This document shows positions 23,237-35,270 of a stretch of DNA of 64,000 bases, one piece after another. Both the position numbers and the translations under genes were made by a program. The first letter of the stretch is position 1. Each line of letters opens with the position of its first letter. The stretch is from assembly GCA_020698575.1 (NCBI GenBank), contig CM036252.1:5134880-5198879 (forward strand), written 5' to 3'. The notes below the pieces were generated by a model, which made no database searches, was not told the DNA's origin, and saw nothing but the letters and a program-made list of their open reading frames with translations. This DNA is from Bostrychus sinensis. Lineage: Eukaryota > Chordata > Actinopteri > Gobiiformes > Eleotridae.

Positions 23237-23533
23237 AGGGGTCAATAGCGAGGATGTTGACTATAAAGATTAAGAGGGACAGAGGAACAGCATTTTGTTA
23301 CTGATGGTGACTTTGAAAGCAAAGAAGTAATGACATAATAATAATAGCATTTTAAGTAATAATGGCAATACTGAGTAGTAACAATACTAATAACAATAAC
23401 AATGACAATGATAGTAATACCACCACCACTACCACCACTGCTAAAGTCGATTGTCAGCAACATACAATGCATTTTTGTGTTACTTTACAAAAAGAACTGT
23501 CCAATAAAAAATAATACAACAAAAAACAAAGTA

Positions 23534-24034
23534 ACAGACAGCAGACCACAGACCACAGCAGACCACAGACAACAGCAGACCACAGACAACAGCAGACCAC
23601 AGCAGATGACCCCAGACAACAGCAGATGACCACAGACAATCACAGACCACAGCAGATGACCACAGACCACAGTGGACGACCACAGACACCAGAAGACGAC
23701 CACAGACCACAGCAGACAACCACAGACCACAGCAGACGACCACAGACAACAGCAGACCACAGCAGATGACCAAGGACAACAGCAGATGACCACAGACAAT
23801 CACAGACCACAGCAGATGACCACAGACCACAGTGGACGACCACAGACAACAACAGATGACCACAGACCACAGCAGACAACCACAGACACCAGAAGACGAC
23901 CACAGACCACAGCAGACGACCACAGACCACAGCAGACGACCACAGACCACAGCAGACGACCACAGACCACAGCAGACGACCACAGACCACAGCAGACGAC
24001 CACAGACCACAGCAGATGACCACAGACAACCACA
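23534..24034. repeat. 20-bp minisatellite (CACAGACCACAGCAGACGAC)n
   Basis: The right half (23880-24020) is a regular 20-base array. The left half is a degenerate mixture of CACAGACAACAGCAGA units. It runs directly into the MITE starting at 24035. Open frames on both strands (QTTTDHSR, SAVVCGRLLW) are repeat artefacts. Confidence 0.95.
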
Positions 24035-24454
24035 GATTTTCTGGACTATAAATTGCACTTTTTTCCATATTCTGGTTAGGTGTGCGACGTATACTCAGGT
24101 GTGACTTATATATTAAAATATTTCAGGTGTTGATTAATGTTAATATATTACGTTAACATACGAGACACCTGTTCAGTTCGTTGTTTATGCTTCATGTAGC
24201 TGAATAACCATCAATGTGTTACGTTAGCATAGCGCACACCTATTCAGCTGTTGTTCTCTATTCTATTATTACTATAACTTGCCTTTCAACATGAAATGTC
24301 TGTTCTTGGTGTCGGATTTTGTAAAATAAATTTCCCCCCAAAAAATGCGACTTATAGTCCAGTGCGACTTATATACGCTTTTTTCTTCTTCATTATGCAT
24401 TTTTTGGCTAGTGCCACTTATACTCCGGAGCGACTTATAGTCCAGAAAATACGG
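24035..24454. mobile_element. MITE with ATTTTCTGGACTATAA inverted ends
   Basis: The left end ATTTTCTGGACTATAAATTGC is mirrored by GCGACTTATAGTCCAGAAAATACGG at the right. Interior GCGACTTATA and TGCGACGTATAC repeats are typical of this dispersed MITE type. No target duplication is readable because the left flank is minisatellite. Confidence 0.65.
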
Positions 24455-25020
24455 TAAGAACTATGAGAACACAAACTAAGAGAACAGAAGAGACAGAAAG
24501 AAAATATAAAATGACAACACAGTATCTAGTTAGGCTCGTGTGGTATTGTATGGTGTATGGTGTTCTGTGTTGTGTTATCTGTATTATTGTACATAAAGAA
24601 ACCAGGACGCTTTGTTTAAAGATAAGTTCTGTTTATTAAGAAGCTGTGACATTTCACTTCTGTCCACTTCTGTTATATTTTTTACCTTCCTGTTGTTTTC
24701 ATGTGTACACAGCAACGTTCCGCTAGAGATAATTACTGTCTGTCATTTTAATGGGCAGGGGTGTCTTGAGCTATTTCTGTCCGTCATTGTATATGTGCAT
24801 ATAGATATCATTATTATGAATGACTACGATACCATTTTATTAATAAGAATAGGCTACTATTCTATAGTAGCCTATTCTTATTAATTCTATACTATATGGA
24901 AATGACATTAAAATTACTTTAAGCCACTATCTGTATTTTTTTAAATAAATGAAAGTGTCTGAAATACAGTACTGCAGGCTCGTGCTGTGCATTCAGAGTC
25001 ATATAGGAGCAGCAGAACAA
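24455..25020. other. No gene recognised
   Basis: Contains a small perfect hairpin at about 24840-24885 (AATAAGAATAGGCTACTATT and its complement). Otherwise nothing recognisable. Confidence 0.4.
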
Positions 25021-28000
25021 CATTCACACAATCACACAGAGTCACACAGTCACACAGTCACACAGAGTCACACAGTCACACAGAGTCACACATTCACACA
25101 GTCACACAGTCACACATTCACACATTCACACAGTCACACAGTCACACAATCACACAGTCACACATTCACACAGTCACACAATCACAGAGTCACACAGTCA
25201 CAGAGTCACACAGTCACAGAGTCACACAGTCACACAGTCACACAGAGTCACACAGTCACACAGAGTCACACATTCACACAGTCACACAATCACACATTCA
25301 CACAGTCACACAATCACACAGAGTCACACATTCACACAGTCACACAGTCACACATTCACACAGTCACACAGTCACACAATCACACAGTCACACATTCACA
25401 CAGTCACACAATCACACAGTCACACAGTCACACATTCACACAGTCACAGAGTCACACAGTCACACAGTCACACAGAGTCACACAGTCACACAGAGTCACA
25501 CATTCACACAGTCACACAATCACACATTCACACAGTCACACATTCACACAGTCACACAATCACACATTCACACAGTCACACAGTCACACAGTCACATAGC
25601 CACACAGTCACACAGAGTCACACATTCACACAGTCACACAGTCACACATTCACACAGTCACACAGTCACACAATCACACAGTCACACATTCACACAGTCA
25701 CACAATCACACAGTCACACAGTCACACATTCACACAGTCACAGAGTCACACAGTCATACAGTCACACAGAGTCACACAGTCACACAGAGTCACACATTCA
25801 CACAGTCACACAATCACACATTCACACAGTCACACAGTCACACAATCACACAGCCACACAATCACACAGTCACACAGTCACACATTCACACAGTCACAGA
25901 GTCACACAGTCACACAGTCACACAGAGTCACACAGTCACACAGAGTCACACATTCACACAGTCACACAATCACACATTCACACAGTCACACATTCACACA
26001 GTCACACAATCACACAGTCACACAGTCACACAGTCACACAGTCACAGAGTCACACAGTCACACAGTCACAGAGTCACACAGCCACACAGTCACACAGTCA
26101 CACATTCACACAGTCACACAGTCACACAGAGTCACACATTCACACAGTCACACAGTCACACAGTCACACAACCACACAGCCACACAGTCACACATTCACA
26201 CAGTCACACATTCACACAGTCACACAGTCACACAATCACACAGTCACACAGTCACACAGCCACACAGTCACACAGTCACACAGTCACACAACCACACAGT
26301 CACACAGTCACACAATCACACAGTCACACAGCCACACAGCCACACAGTCACACAGTCACACAGTCACAGAGTCACACAGTCACACAGTCACACAGAGTCA
26401 CACAGTCACACAGTCACACATTCACACAGTCACACAGAGTCACACACTCACACAGTCACACAGTCACACAGTCACACAACCACACAGTCACACAGTCACA
26501 CAATCACACAGTCACACAGCCACACAGCCACACAGTCACACAGTCACACAGTCACAGAGTCACACAGTCACACAGTCACACAGAGTCACACAGTCACACA
26601 GTCACACATTCACACAGTCACACAGAGTCACACACTCACACAGTCACACAGTCACACAGCCACACAGTCACACAATCACACAGCCACACAGTCACACAGT
26701 CATACAGTCATACAGTCATACAGAGTCACACATTCACACAGTCACACAGTCACACATTCACACAGTCACACAGAGTCACACATTCACACAGTCACACAGT
26801 CACACATTCACACAGTCACACAATCACACAGTCACACAGCCACACAGTCACACAATCACACAGTCACACAGTCATACAACCACACAGTCATACAGTCACA
26901 CAGTCATACAGTCATACAACCACACAGTCATACAACCACACAGTCATACAATCACACAGTCACACAGTCACACAGTCATACAACCACACAGTCATACAAC
27001 CACACAGTCATACAGTCACACAGTCATACAGTCACACAGTCACACAGTCACACAGTCATACAACCACACAGTCACACAATCACACAGTCACACAATCACA
27101 CATTCACACAGTCACACAGTCACACAGCCACACAGCCACACAACCACACATTCACACAGCCACACAGCCACACAGCCACACAGTCACACAGCCACACAGT
27201 CACACAGTCACACAGCCACACAGCCACACAGTCGCACATTCACACAGTCACACAGTCACACAGCCACACAGTCACACAGTCACACAGTCACACAGCCACA
27301 CAGCCACACAGCCACACATTCACACAGTCACACAGCCACACAGCCACACAGTCACACAGCCACACAGCCACACAGTCGCACATTCACACAGTCACACAGT
27401 CACACAGCCACACAGTCACACAGTCACACAGTCACACAGTCACACAGTCATACAACCACACAGTCACACAGTCACACAGCCACACAGTCACACAGTCACA
27501 CAGTCACACAGCCACACAGCCACACAGCCACACATTCACACAGTCACACAGCCACACAGTCACACAGTCACACAGCCACACAGCCACACAGTCGCACATT
27601 CACACAGTCACACAGTCACACAGCCACACAGTCACACAGTCACACAGTCACACAGCCACACAGCCACACAGCCACACATTCACACAGTCACACAGTCACA
27701 CAGCCACACAGTCACACAGTCACACAGTCACACAGCCACACAGCCACACAGTCACACATTCACACAGTCACACAGTCACACAGCCACACAGCCACACAAC
27801 CACACATTCACACAGCCACACAGCCACACAGTCACACAGTCACACAGTCACACAGTCACACAGCCACACAGTCACACAGCCACACAGTCACACATTCACA
27901 CAGTCACACAGTCACACAGCCACACAGCCACACAACCACACATTCACACAGCCACACAGCCACACAGTCACACAGTCACACAGTCACACAGTCACACAGT

Positions 28001-31000
28001 CACACAGTCACACAATCACACAATCACACAGCCACACAGTCACACAGTCACACAGTCACACAATCACACAGTCACACAGCCACACAGTCACACAGTCACA
28101 CAGTCACACAGTCACACAGCCACACAGTCACACAATCACACAGTCACACAGCCACACAGTCACACAATCACACAGCCACACAGTCACACAGTCACACAGT
28201 CACACAATCACACAGTCACACAGCCACACAGTCACACAGTCACACAGTCACACAGCCACACAGTCACACAGTCACACAATCACACAGTCACACAGTCACA
28301 CAGTCACACAGTCACACAGAGTCACACAGTCACACAGCCACACAGCCACACAGTCACACAATCACACAGCCACACAGTCACACAGTCATACAGTCACACA
28401 GTCACAGAGTCACACAGTCACACAGTCACACAGTCACACAGTCACACAGTCACACAGTCACACAGAGTCACACAGTCACACAGCCACACAGCCACACAGT
28501 CACACAATCACACAGCCACACAGTCACACAGTCATACAGTCACACAGTCACACAGCCACACAGTCACACATTCACACAGTCACACAATCACACAGTCACA
28601 CAGCCACACAGTCACACAGTCATACAGTCACACAGCCACACAGTCACACAGTCATACAGTCACACAGCCACACAGTCACACAGTCACACAATCACACAGT
28701 CACACAGCCACACAGTCATACAGTCATACAGTCACACAGCCACACAGTCACACAATCACACAGTCATACAGTCACACAGCCACACAGTCACACAGTCACA
28801 CAATCACACAGTCACACAGAGTCACACAGAGTCACACAGTCACACAGCCACACAGTCACACAGTCATACAGTCATACAGTCACACAATCACACAGTCACA
28901 CAGTCACACATTCACACAGCCACACAGTCACACAGTCATACAGTCATACAGTCACACAATCACACAGTCACACAGTCACACATTCACACAGTCACACAAT
29001 CACACAGTCACACAGTCATACAGTCACACAGCCACACAGTCACACAGTCACACAATCACACAGTCACACAATCACACAGTCACACAGTCACACAGAGTCA
29101 CACAGTCACACAGTCACACAGAGTCACACAGCCACACAGCCACACAGTCACACAGTCACTACAGTCACACAGCCACACAGTCACACAATCACACAGTCAC
29201 ACAATCACACAGTCACACAGTCACACAATCACACAGTCACACAGTCACACAGTCACACATTCACACAGCCACACAGTCACACAGTCATACAGTCATACAG
29301 CCATACAGTCACACAGCCACACAGCCACACAGTCACACAGTCACACAGTCACACAGTCACACAGTCACACAGTCACACAGCCACACAGTCACACAGTCAC
29401 ACAGTCACACATTCACACAGTCACACAGTCACACAGTCACACAGTCACACAGCCACACAGTCACACAGTCACACAGTCACACAGTCACACAGCCACACAG
29501 TCACACAGTCACACAGTCACACAGTCATACAGTCACACAGTCACACAGTCACACAGTCACACAAGTCACACAGTCACACAGTCACACAGTCACACAGTCA
29601 CACAGCCACACAGTCACACAGTCACACAGTCACACAGCCACACAGTCACACAGTCACACAGTCACACAGAGTCACACAGAGTCACACAGCCACACAGCCA
29701 CACAGTCACACAGTCACACATTCACACAGTGACACAATCACACAGTCACACAGCCACACAGTCACACAGTCACACAGTCACACAGAGTCACACAGAGTCA
29801 CACAGCCACACAATCACACAGTCATACAGTCATACAGTCATACAGTCACACAATCACACAGTCACACAGTCACACAGTCACACATTCACACATTCACACA
29901 TTCACACATTCACACAGTCACACAATCACACAGTCACACAGCCACACAGTCACACAGTCATACAGTCACACAGCCACACAGTCACACAGTCACACAGTCA
30001 CACAGAGTCACACAGTCACACAGTCACACACAGTCACACAGCCACACAGCCACACAGTCATACAGTCATACAGTCACACAGTCACACAGTCACACAGTCA
30101 CACATTCACACAGTCACACAATCACACAGTCACACAGCCACACAGTCACACAGTCATACAGTCACACAGCCACACAGTCACACAATCACACAGTCACACA
30201 GTCACACAGCCACACAGTCACACAGTCATACAGTCACACAGCCACACAGTCACACAATCACACAGTCACACAATCACACAGTCACACAGTCACACAGCCA
30301 CACAGTCATACAGTCACACAGCCACACAGCCACACAGTCACACAATCACACAGTCACACAGTCACACAGTCACACAGCCACACAGTCACACAGTCACACA
30401 ATCACACAGTCACACAGTCACACATTCACACAGTCACACAATCACACAGTCACACAATCACACAGTCACACAATCACACAGTCACACAGTCACACAATCA
30501 CAGTCACACAGTCACACAGCCACACAGTCATACAGTCACACAGCCACACAGCCACACAGTCACACAATCACACAGTCACACAATCACACAGTCACACAGT
30601 CACACAGTCACACAGTCACACAATCACAGAGTCACACAATCACACAGTCACACAGTCACACAGAGTCACACATTCACACAGTCACACAATCACACAGTCA
30701 CACAGCCACACAGTCACACAGTCATACAGTCACACAGCCACACAATCACACAGTCACACAGTCACACAGTCACACAATCACACAGTCACACAGTCACACA
30801 TTCACACAGTCACACAATCACACAGTCACACAGCCACACAGTCACACAGTCACACAGTCACACAGTCACACAGAGTCACACAGTCACACAGTCACACAGT
30901 CACACAGCCACACAGTCATACAGTCATACAGTCATACAGTCACACAATCACACAGTCACACAGTCACACAGCCACACAGTCATACAGTCATACAGTCATA

Positions 31001-31494
31001 CAGTCACACAATCACACAGTCACACAGTCACACAGCCACACAGTCACACAATCACACAGTCACACAGCCACACAGTCACACAGTCATACAATCACACAGT
31101 CACACAGTCACACAGTCACACAGCCACACAGTCACACAGTCACACATTCACACAGTCATACAGTCACACAGTCACACAGTCACACAGTCACACATTCACA
31201 CAGTCATACAATCACACAGTCACACAATCACACAGTCACACAGTCACACAGTCACACATTCACACAGTCATACAATCACACAGTCACACAGTCACACAGC
31301 CACACAGTCACACAGTCACACAATCACACAGTCACACAGTCACACAGTCATACAGTCACACAGTCACACAGTCACACAGTCACACAGTCACACATTCACA
31401 CAGTCACACAGTCACACAGTCACACAGTCACACAGTCACACATTCACACAGTCACACAGTCACACAGTCACACAGTCACACAGTCACACAGTCA
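25021..31494. repeat. 6.5-kb satellite of an 8-bp unit (TCACACAG)n
   Basis: About 800 copies of TCACACAG fill 6,474 bases. Variants are ATCACACA, TTCACACA, GCCACACA, GTCATACA, CGCACA, and an inserted AGAG (…CACAGAGTCACA). Domains differ: the left 1 kb is rich in CATTCACA and CAGAGTCACA, 27100-28000 in GCCACA, and 28600-31400 in CATACA. Higher-order blocks recur; the series around GTCGCACATTCACAC appears near 27230, 27370 and 27595. No unit contains a stop in any forward frame, so open frames of 1,581 and 653 codons (SHTVTQ repeats) arise without being genes. The plus strand is nearly free of G except in GT. Confidence 0.98.
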
Positions 31495-31539
31495 GGGTAC
31501 ACTGCCCCAGACCAGAGGTTTCTGCAGTTGTACTGTACA

Positions 31540-31830
31540 CTACTTCTATCACTACTACTATTACTACCACGACTACTACTACTATGGCCATTTCTACTAC
31601 TACTTCTACCGCTACTACTTCTACTACTACTACTTTTACCACTACCACTTCCACTATTACTACCATGACGACAACTTCTTCTACTACTAATACCACTATG
31701 ACTATTGCTACTTATACTACTACTTCTACTACCACTTCTACTCCTACTACTACCTCTTCTTCTACTACCATTACCACTACCACTCTTATTACTACTAGGA
31801 CTATTACTACTCTTACTGCTACTACTACAG
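31540..31830. repeat. Imperfect (TAC)n triplet array
   Basis: CTACTACTAC with CCA, TTC and TTA substitutions, about 290 bases. It directly precedes the SINE and the lectin fragment. Confidence 0.95.
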
Positions 31831-32048
31831 CGCAAGGTGGCATAGTGGTTAACTCACCTGCCTCTCAGCAAGACGGTCCCAGGTTCAATTCCTGGTGGGG
31901 CTTTTCTGTGTGGAGTTTGCATGTTGTGTCTGTGTAGGTTTCTCCTTCCTCTAAAAACCTGTACAATAGGTCTACCATGGGCCTCTGGAAATGAGATTCT
32001 GTTTCTCAGTGGGACTTTCCTGGTTAAATACACGTCAAATAAAGAAAA
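31831..32048 (+). mobile_element. tRNA-derived SINE
   Basis: The head is tRNA-like: an RNA polymerase III A-box-like TGGCATAGTGG (31838-31848) and a B-box GGTTCAATTCC (31882-31892), within CCTCTCAGCAAGACGGTCCC text typical of fish tRNA SINEs. The body continues GTGTGGAGTTTGCATG. The 3' part, TTTCTCAGTGGGACTTTCCTGG then TTAAATACACGTCAAATAAAG, resembles the tail of the LINE at 1-433, which is how SINEs borrow LINE machinery. Confidence 0.8.
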
Positions 32049-32117
32049 CCAGGATTACACTAGGACTAAACCTCGGACTGAACCAGATTAAATCAAAACC
32101 AGGACACTATTCCAGTT

Positions 32118-32920
32118 TTAATGCTCATTTTTAAACTTTATTGGTTAAGTCCTCTCAGTAGAAGAGGAGTAAGTATTTGGAGTCATCTTCATTGCTGGTT
32201 CCTTGGAGGGCGTCCCGAGTCAAAGGGGCCTGGTTTTACCTCTCATTTTGTTTGGAGCACACAAAGGCCTGCTCCCCGTCACAGTTCACCATCTGCACCA
32301 GCACTAAAACAAACACGACACAAGTCAGGTCTTACTGAACCAGCGTTAAAACAGAACTAAACCAGGACTAAACCACAACTGAACCAGGACTAAATCAGGT
32401 CTAAAGCAGGACTTAACCAGGTTTAAACCAGGACTAAACCAGGACATATCCCCAAAACTAAACCAGGTCTAAACCAGGTCGAAAGCAGGTCTAAAGCAGG
32501 ATGTTGTGCTGTGATCCTGGGCTGTAAAATCCGTCAGAACCAGACTCACGTTCGTCTGTGACCACGATGCAGCCTCCGTATTCTTCAAAGTTGTCCATGA
32601 AGTTGGACCTGTAATAGGGATTTGGGATCGTTGAGGAAGATCTGATTTTGTTCTGAAAAACAGAGAAGCCACGATGTCGACAGTGGAGCAGGTTTTAATG
32701 CAAACCTCAGAACAGACAAGGCTCAGGGGACGGGATCCTGGACCCCATATTGGGAACCACGTAATTACAGGCAATGGCAGAGTTTTTCAGAGCCACAGCT
32801 TATGTTGTAAAACAACTGAGCAGCAGAAAAACTTACAGCCGCCGATGAATATGCAGCTCCCTCCTCATCGCATCCTCCTTCCACAGAAACTGTGCCAGGG
32901 ACCAGGCTTCCCCATATGTC
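32118..32920 (-). pseudogene. C-type-lectin-like gene fragment, third copy (exons 3 partial, 4, 5)
   Basis: On the minus strand, exon 5 is 32236-32303 (reads …MVNCDGEQAFVCSKQNER, stop TAA). Exon 4 is 32550-32652 (ends FEEYGGCIVVTDE). A partial exon 3 is 32837-32920 (TYGEAWSLAQFLWKED). Splice sites are intact (GTGAGT, GTAAGT, TTTTCAG) and a polyadenylation signal AATAAA lies at 32142-32137. Exons 1-2 and the start of exon 3 are missing; the homology stops at the (GTA)n array at 32921. The end of exon 3 differs in length from the other copies and would enter exon 4 out of phase. Exon 5 lacks 9 bases including the W of the conserved W…NC motif. The first ~22 codons of exon 4 (NKIRSSSTIPNPYYRSNF) differ completely from both other copies. 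Probably a non-functional relic. Confidence 0.85.
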
Positions 32921-33212
32921 GTACTAGTAGTAGTAGTAGTAATGGTCGGAGTAGTAGTAGTTGTGGTAGTAGTTTTTGTAGTGGTAGTAGTTTTCTAGTG
33001 GTAGTTCTAATAGTTGTAGTAGTAGTAGTGGTAGTAGTAGTAGTGGTAGTAGTAGTAGTAGTGGTAGTAGTGGCAGTAATAGTGGTGGATGTAGTTTTTT
33101 TTTGTAGTTTTGGTGGTAGTAGTAGTAGTAGTGGTAGTAGTAGTGGTGGTAGTAGTCGTATTGGTAGTGGTAGTAGTAGTAATAATAGTTGTAGTAGTAG
33201 TAGTAGTGGTGG
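32921..33212. repeat. (GTA)n triplet array
   Basis: GTAGTAGTAG with GTT, GGT and CTA variants over about 290 bases. It replaces the upstream exons of the lectin fragment. Confidence 0.95.
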
Positions 33213-34264
33213 CGGCTGTACGCACTGGGGCCTACCCTTAGATGTTCCCGGTTAGATTCCCATAGCGCAGAGCCATGGCAGCCTGTGTGGAGCTCCTGTT
33301 TATAACCAGGACTCAGTAAAACTGTTGAAGTGTGTCCATATCTGACTTTGGCTACGCGGACAGAACCTTACATGACGCGCTCTGAATGTGCCGCTTTATT
33401 TCCACTGCCATGAAGCACAGTGACTAAAAAGAAGCAAAAGCAAAAGGAGAAGGGCGTGTGCTTATTGGAACCTTAAAACTCACCGCACTACTGTTTTGTG
33501 CTCATTTCCAGACTTTACAGGCCACAGACTGCAGAGCTCTGTCTGCTCTTTGCCCATGGTGTTGTAGGGTTTTTGGGAGTTTTAGTGTTAGCGTGATTCA
33601 GCCCGGCGCCTGCACACAGATAAGTCCAGTCCAACAAGTCCAGTATATGAAGCTGAGATAAAGACAAAACTATGGCGAATAGTGATTTAATTAACTTGCG
33701 CTCTTGCCATCTCCTGGACAGAACTGTGAATTGCAACACCACCTTCCTTCTTTTTATTCTGTCAGAATTTTCCGTCAAAGCTATAAATAATCTGTCAATG
33801 ACGGAAAACTCTCGGTTAACGTAATCTCTGGTACATACTTCTATTGTCCAAGGTGCATTCTCGAAATAAATGTTAAACTAAGATGAATACTATAGTATAT
33901 CCTCACTTGTTATATTTAGTTCCATGTAATTTAAGTTGTTTTGTAATCGAATATACTAATTTGTGAATAATTAACAATATTTAAAAAAAAAAAAAAAACC
34001 TAAAACTTCATTTAGGTAAAATAAAAAACAAATTTTAACATTAGTTAAATATTTTAAGGAATTAAAATAAATATTTGAATTTTGTCAATCAAATGAACTA
34101 TTAAGTTAATTTTTTTAATTTATAATAAATAGATATAATTAAAAGATTTAAGTACCAAGTACAATAATTGTTTAATTTATATTAATTAAACATTTCAGGT
34201 TTATGAAATTAAATATTTTGTGGCAAATGATTGCCTCAATTTTTTTAATTACTGCTAAATTATT
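33213..34264. other. No gene recognised; AT-rich block 33900-34270
   Basis: 33213-33800 is mixed sequence with a few short open frames and no motif. 33900-34270 is very AT-rich (poly(A) at 33985-34000; TTTAATTTATAATAAATAG text) and may be a MITE, but clear ends were not found. Confidence 0.35.
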
Positions 34265-34470
34265 CGGGTTTACAGTGTAGATTAATCCTGGTTAAGTCCT
34301 GGTCTGGTCCAATTTCAGCTCTGATTTATCCCGGGTTTAGACTTGGTTCAGTCCTGATTTTGTGGTTTATACCTGGCTTTTGTCTCGCTTTAGTTCTGGT
34401 TGATTACCGTTTCAGTCCTGGGTTAGTCCTGGTTTAGTCCTAAATTTGTCCTGGTTTAGTCCTTGATGTC
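34265..34470. repeat. Scattered 11-bp motif, reverse orientation
   Basis: Decayed copies of TGGTTTAGTCC and related GGTTTAGACTT text. This is the first appearance in the window of the reverse orientation. Confidence 0.6.
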
Positions 34471-35083
34471 AAACCGACTACTGAGACGTCATAAACCAGC
34501 ACAGATAGTTTTACAGGATTCATATTTGACTCCAGTAAAATAAAGTAACGTCCGTCTCTCTTGAACTCGAACTCTTCTGTGTTTTTAGCACCGGCGCTAA
34601 CCGTTAAAGCTAATCCTGTTAAAGTGCTCAGTAGACTGTGGTCCGACCTCGTGGCCTTCGCTGACTCCGCTCCTGAAAACCCACAGCTCACTGTCAAACC
34701 GACACTTTTGGGTTCATTACAGAGAAAATCCTCTGTGCTGGAGCTTCAGACGTCGGCTCCGGAAAGCTGACTGTAGCTTCGTGAAGAAAAAAAAAAGAAA
34801 AAACAGGAAAAGAGCGGGATAAAAGAGAGAGGTAAATGCTGAGTTTGTAAAGTCCACAGCTCGTTTGAGTTCCTCTGTAGTCTGCGAAGAAGAGGATTTG
34901 TGAGGACTTTAGAGGGATTTGGAGACAGTGATGGGACGTAGTGTTGTTTGTTGAAGGCTCTCCGTTAGCGACGTGGGAGGTTCAGACAATTAAACTGGAT
35001 TTACAGACACTTTTTTCCAAGGGGATTTATAAAGTCTCTACCTGTAACAGTGTTTTTTTTTTATTTACTTTGGTGGAATATGT
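34471..35083. other. No gene recognised; contains a repeat shared with 38978-39070
   Basis: 34895-34990 (GAGGACTTTAGAGGGATTTGG…GTTTGTTGAAGGCTC…CGTTAGCGACGTGGGAGGTTC) is similar to 38976-39070, adjoining the second TTAA element. The open frame at 34561-34767 has no recognisable motif. Confidence 0.4.
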
Positions 35084-35145
35084 GTGTAGTAGTAGCAGTA
35101 GTAGTAGTAGTAGTAGTAGTAGAAGGAGAAGTAGAAGATGTAGTA
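35084..35145. repeat. (TAG)n triplet array
   Basis: About 16 TAG/CAG triplets followed by AGA-rich sequence. Confidence 0.9.
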
Positions 35146-35270
35146 GTGAGTAATTCTGTGTTGACAGTTGATGTAGAGCAGACAATGGGAGTTTGATATG
35201 AAAGCATAGATCAGTGGTTCTCAAACTGTGGTACAGGCGCTCCTGGTGGTACTCAGGAGTCTTTACCTGT

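Noticed and set aside
23880..24034. CRISPR-like regular repeats
   Set aside because: Units are contiguous with no unique spacers, and the genome is eukaryotic.
24987..31690. Giant open frames of 1,581 and 653 codons (His/Thr/Ser/Gln repeats)
   Set aside because: They are the 8-bp satellite read as protein; every forward frame is open for the same reason and no splice or promoter signal supports a gene.
31831..31905. A functional tRNA gene
   Set aside because: A- and B-boxes are present, but the sequence continues into a SINE body and LINE-like tail with no proper acceptor stem or terminator.
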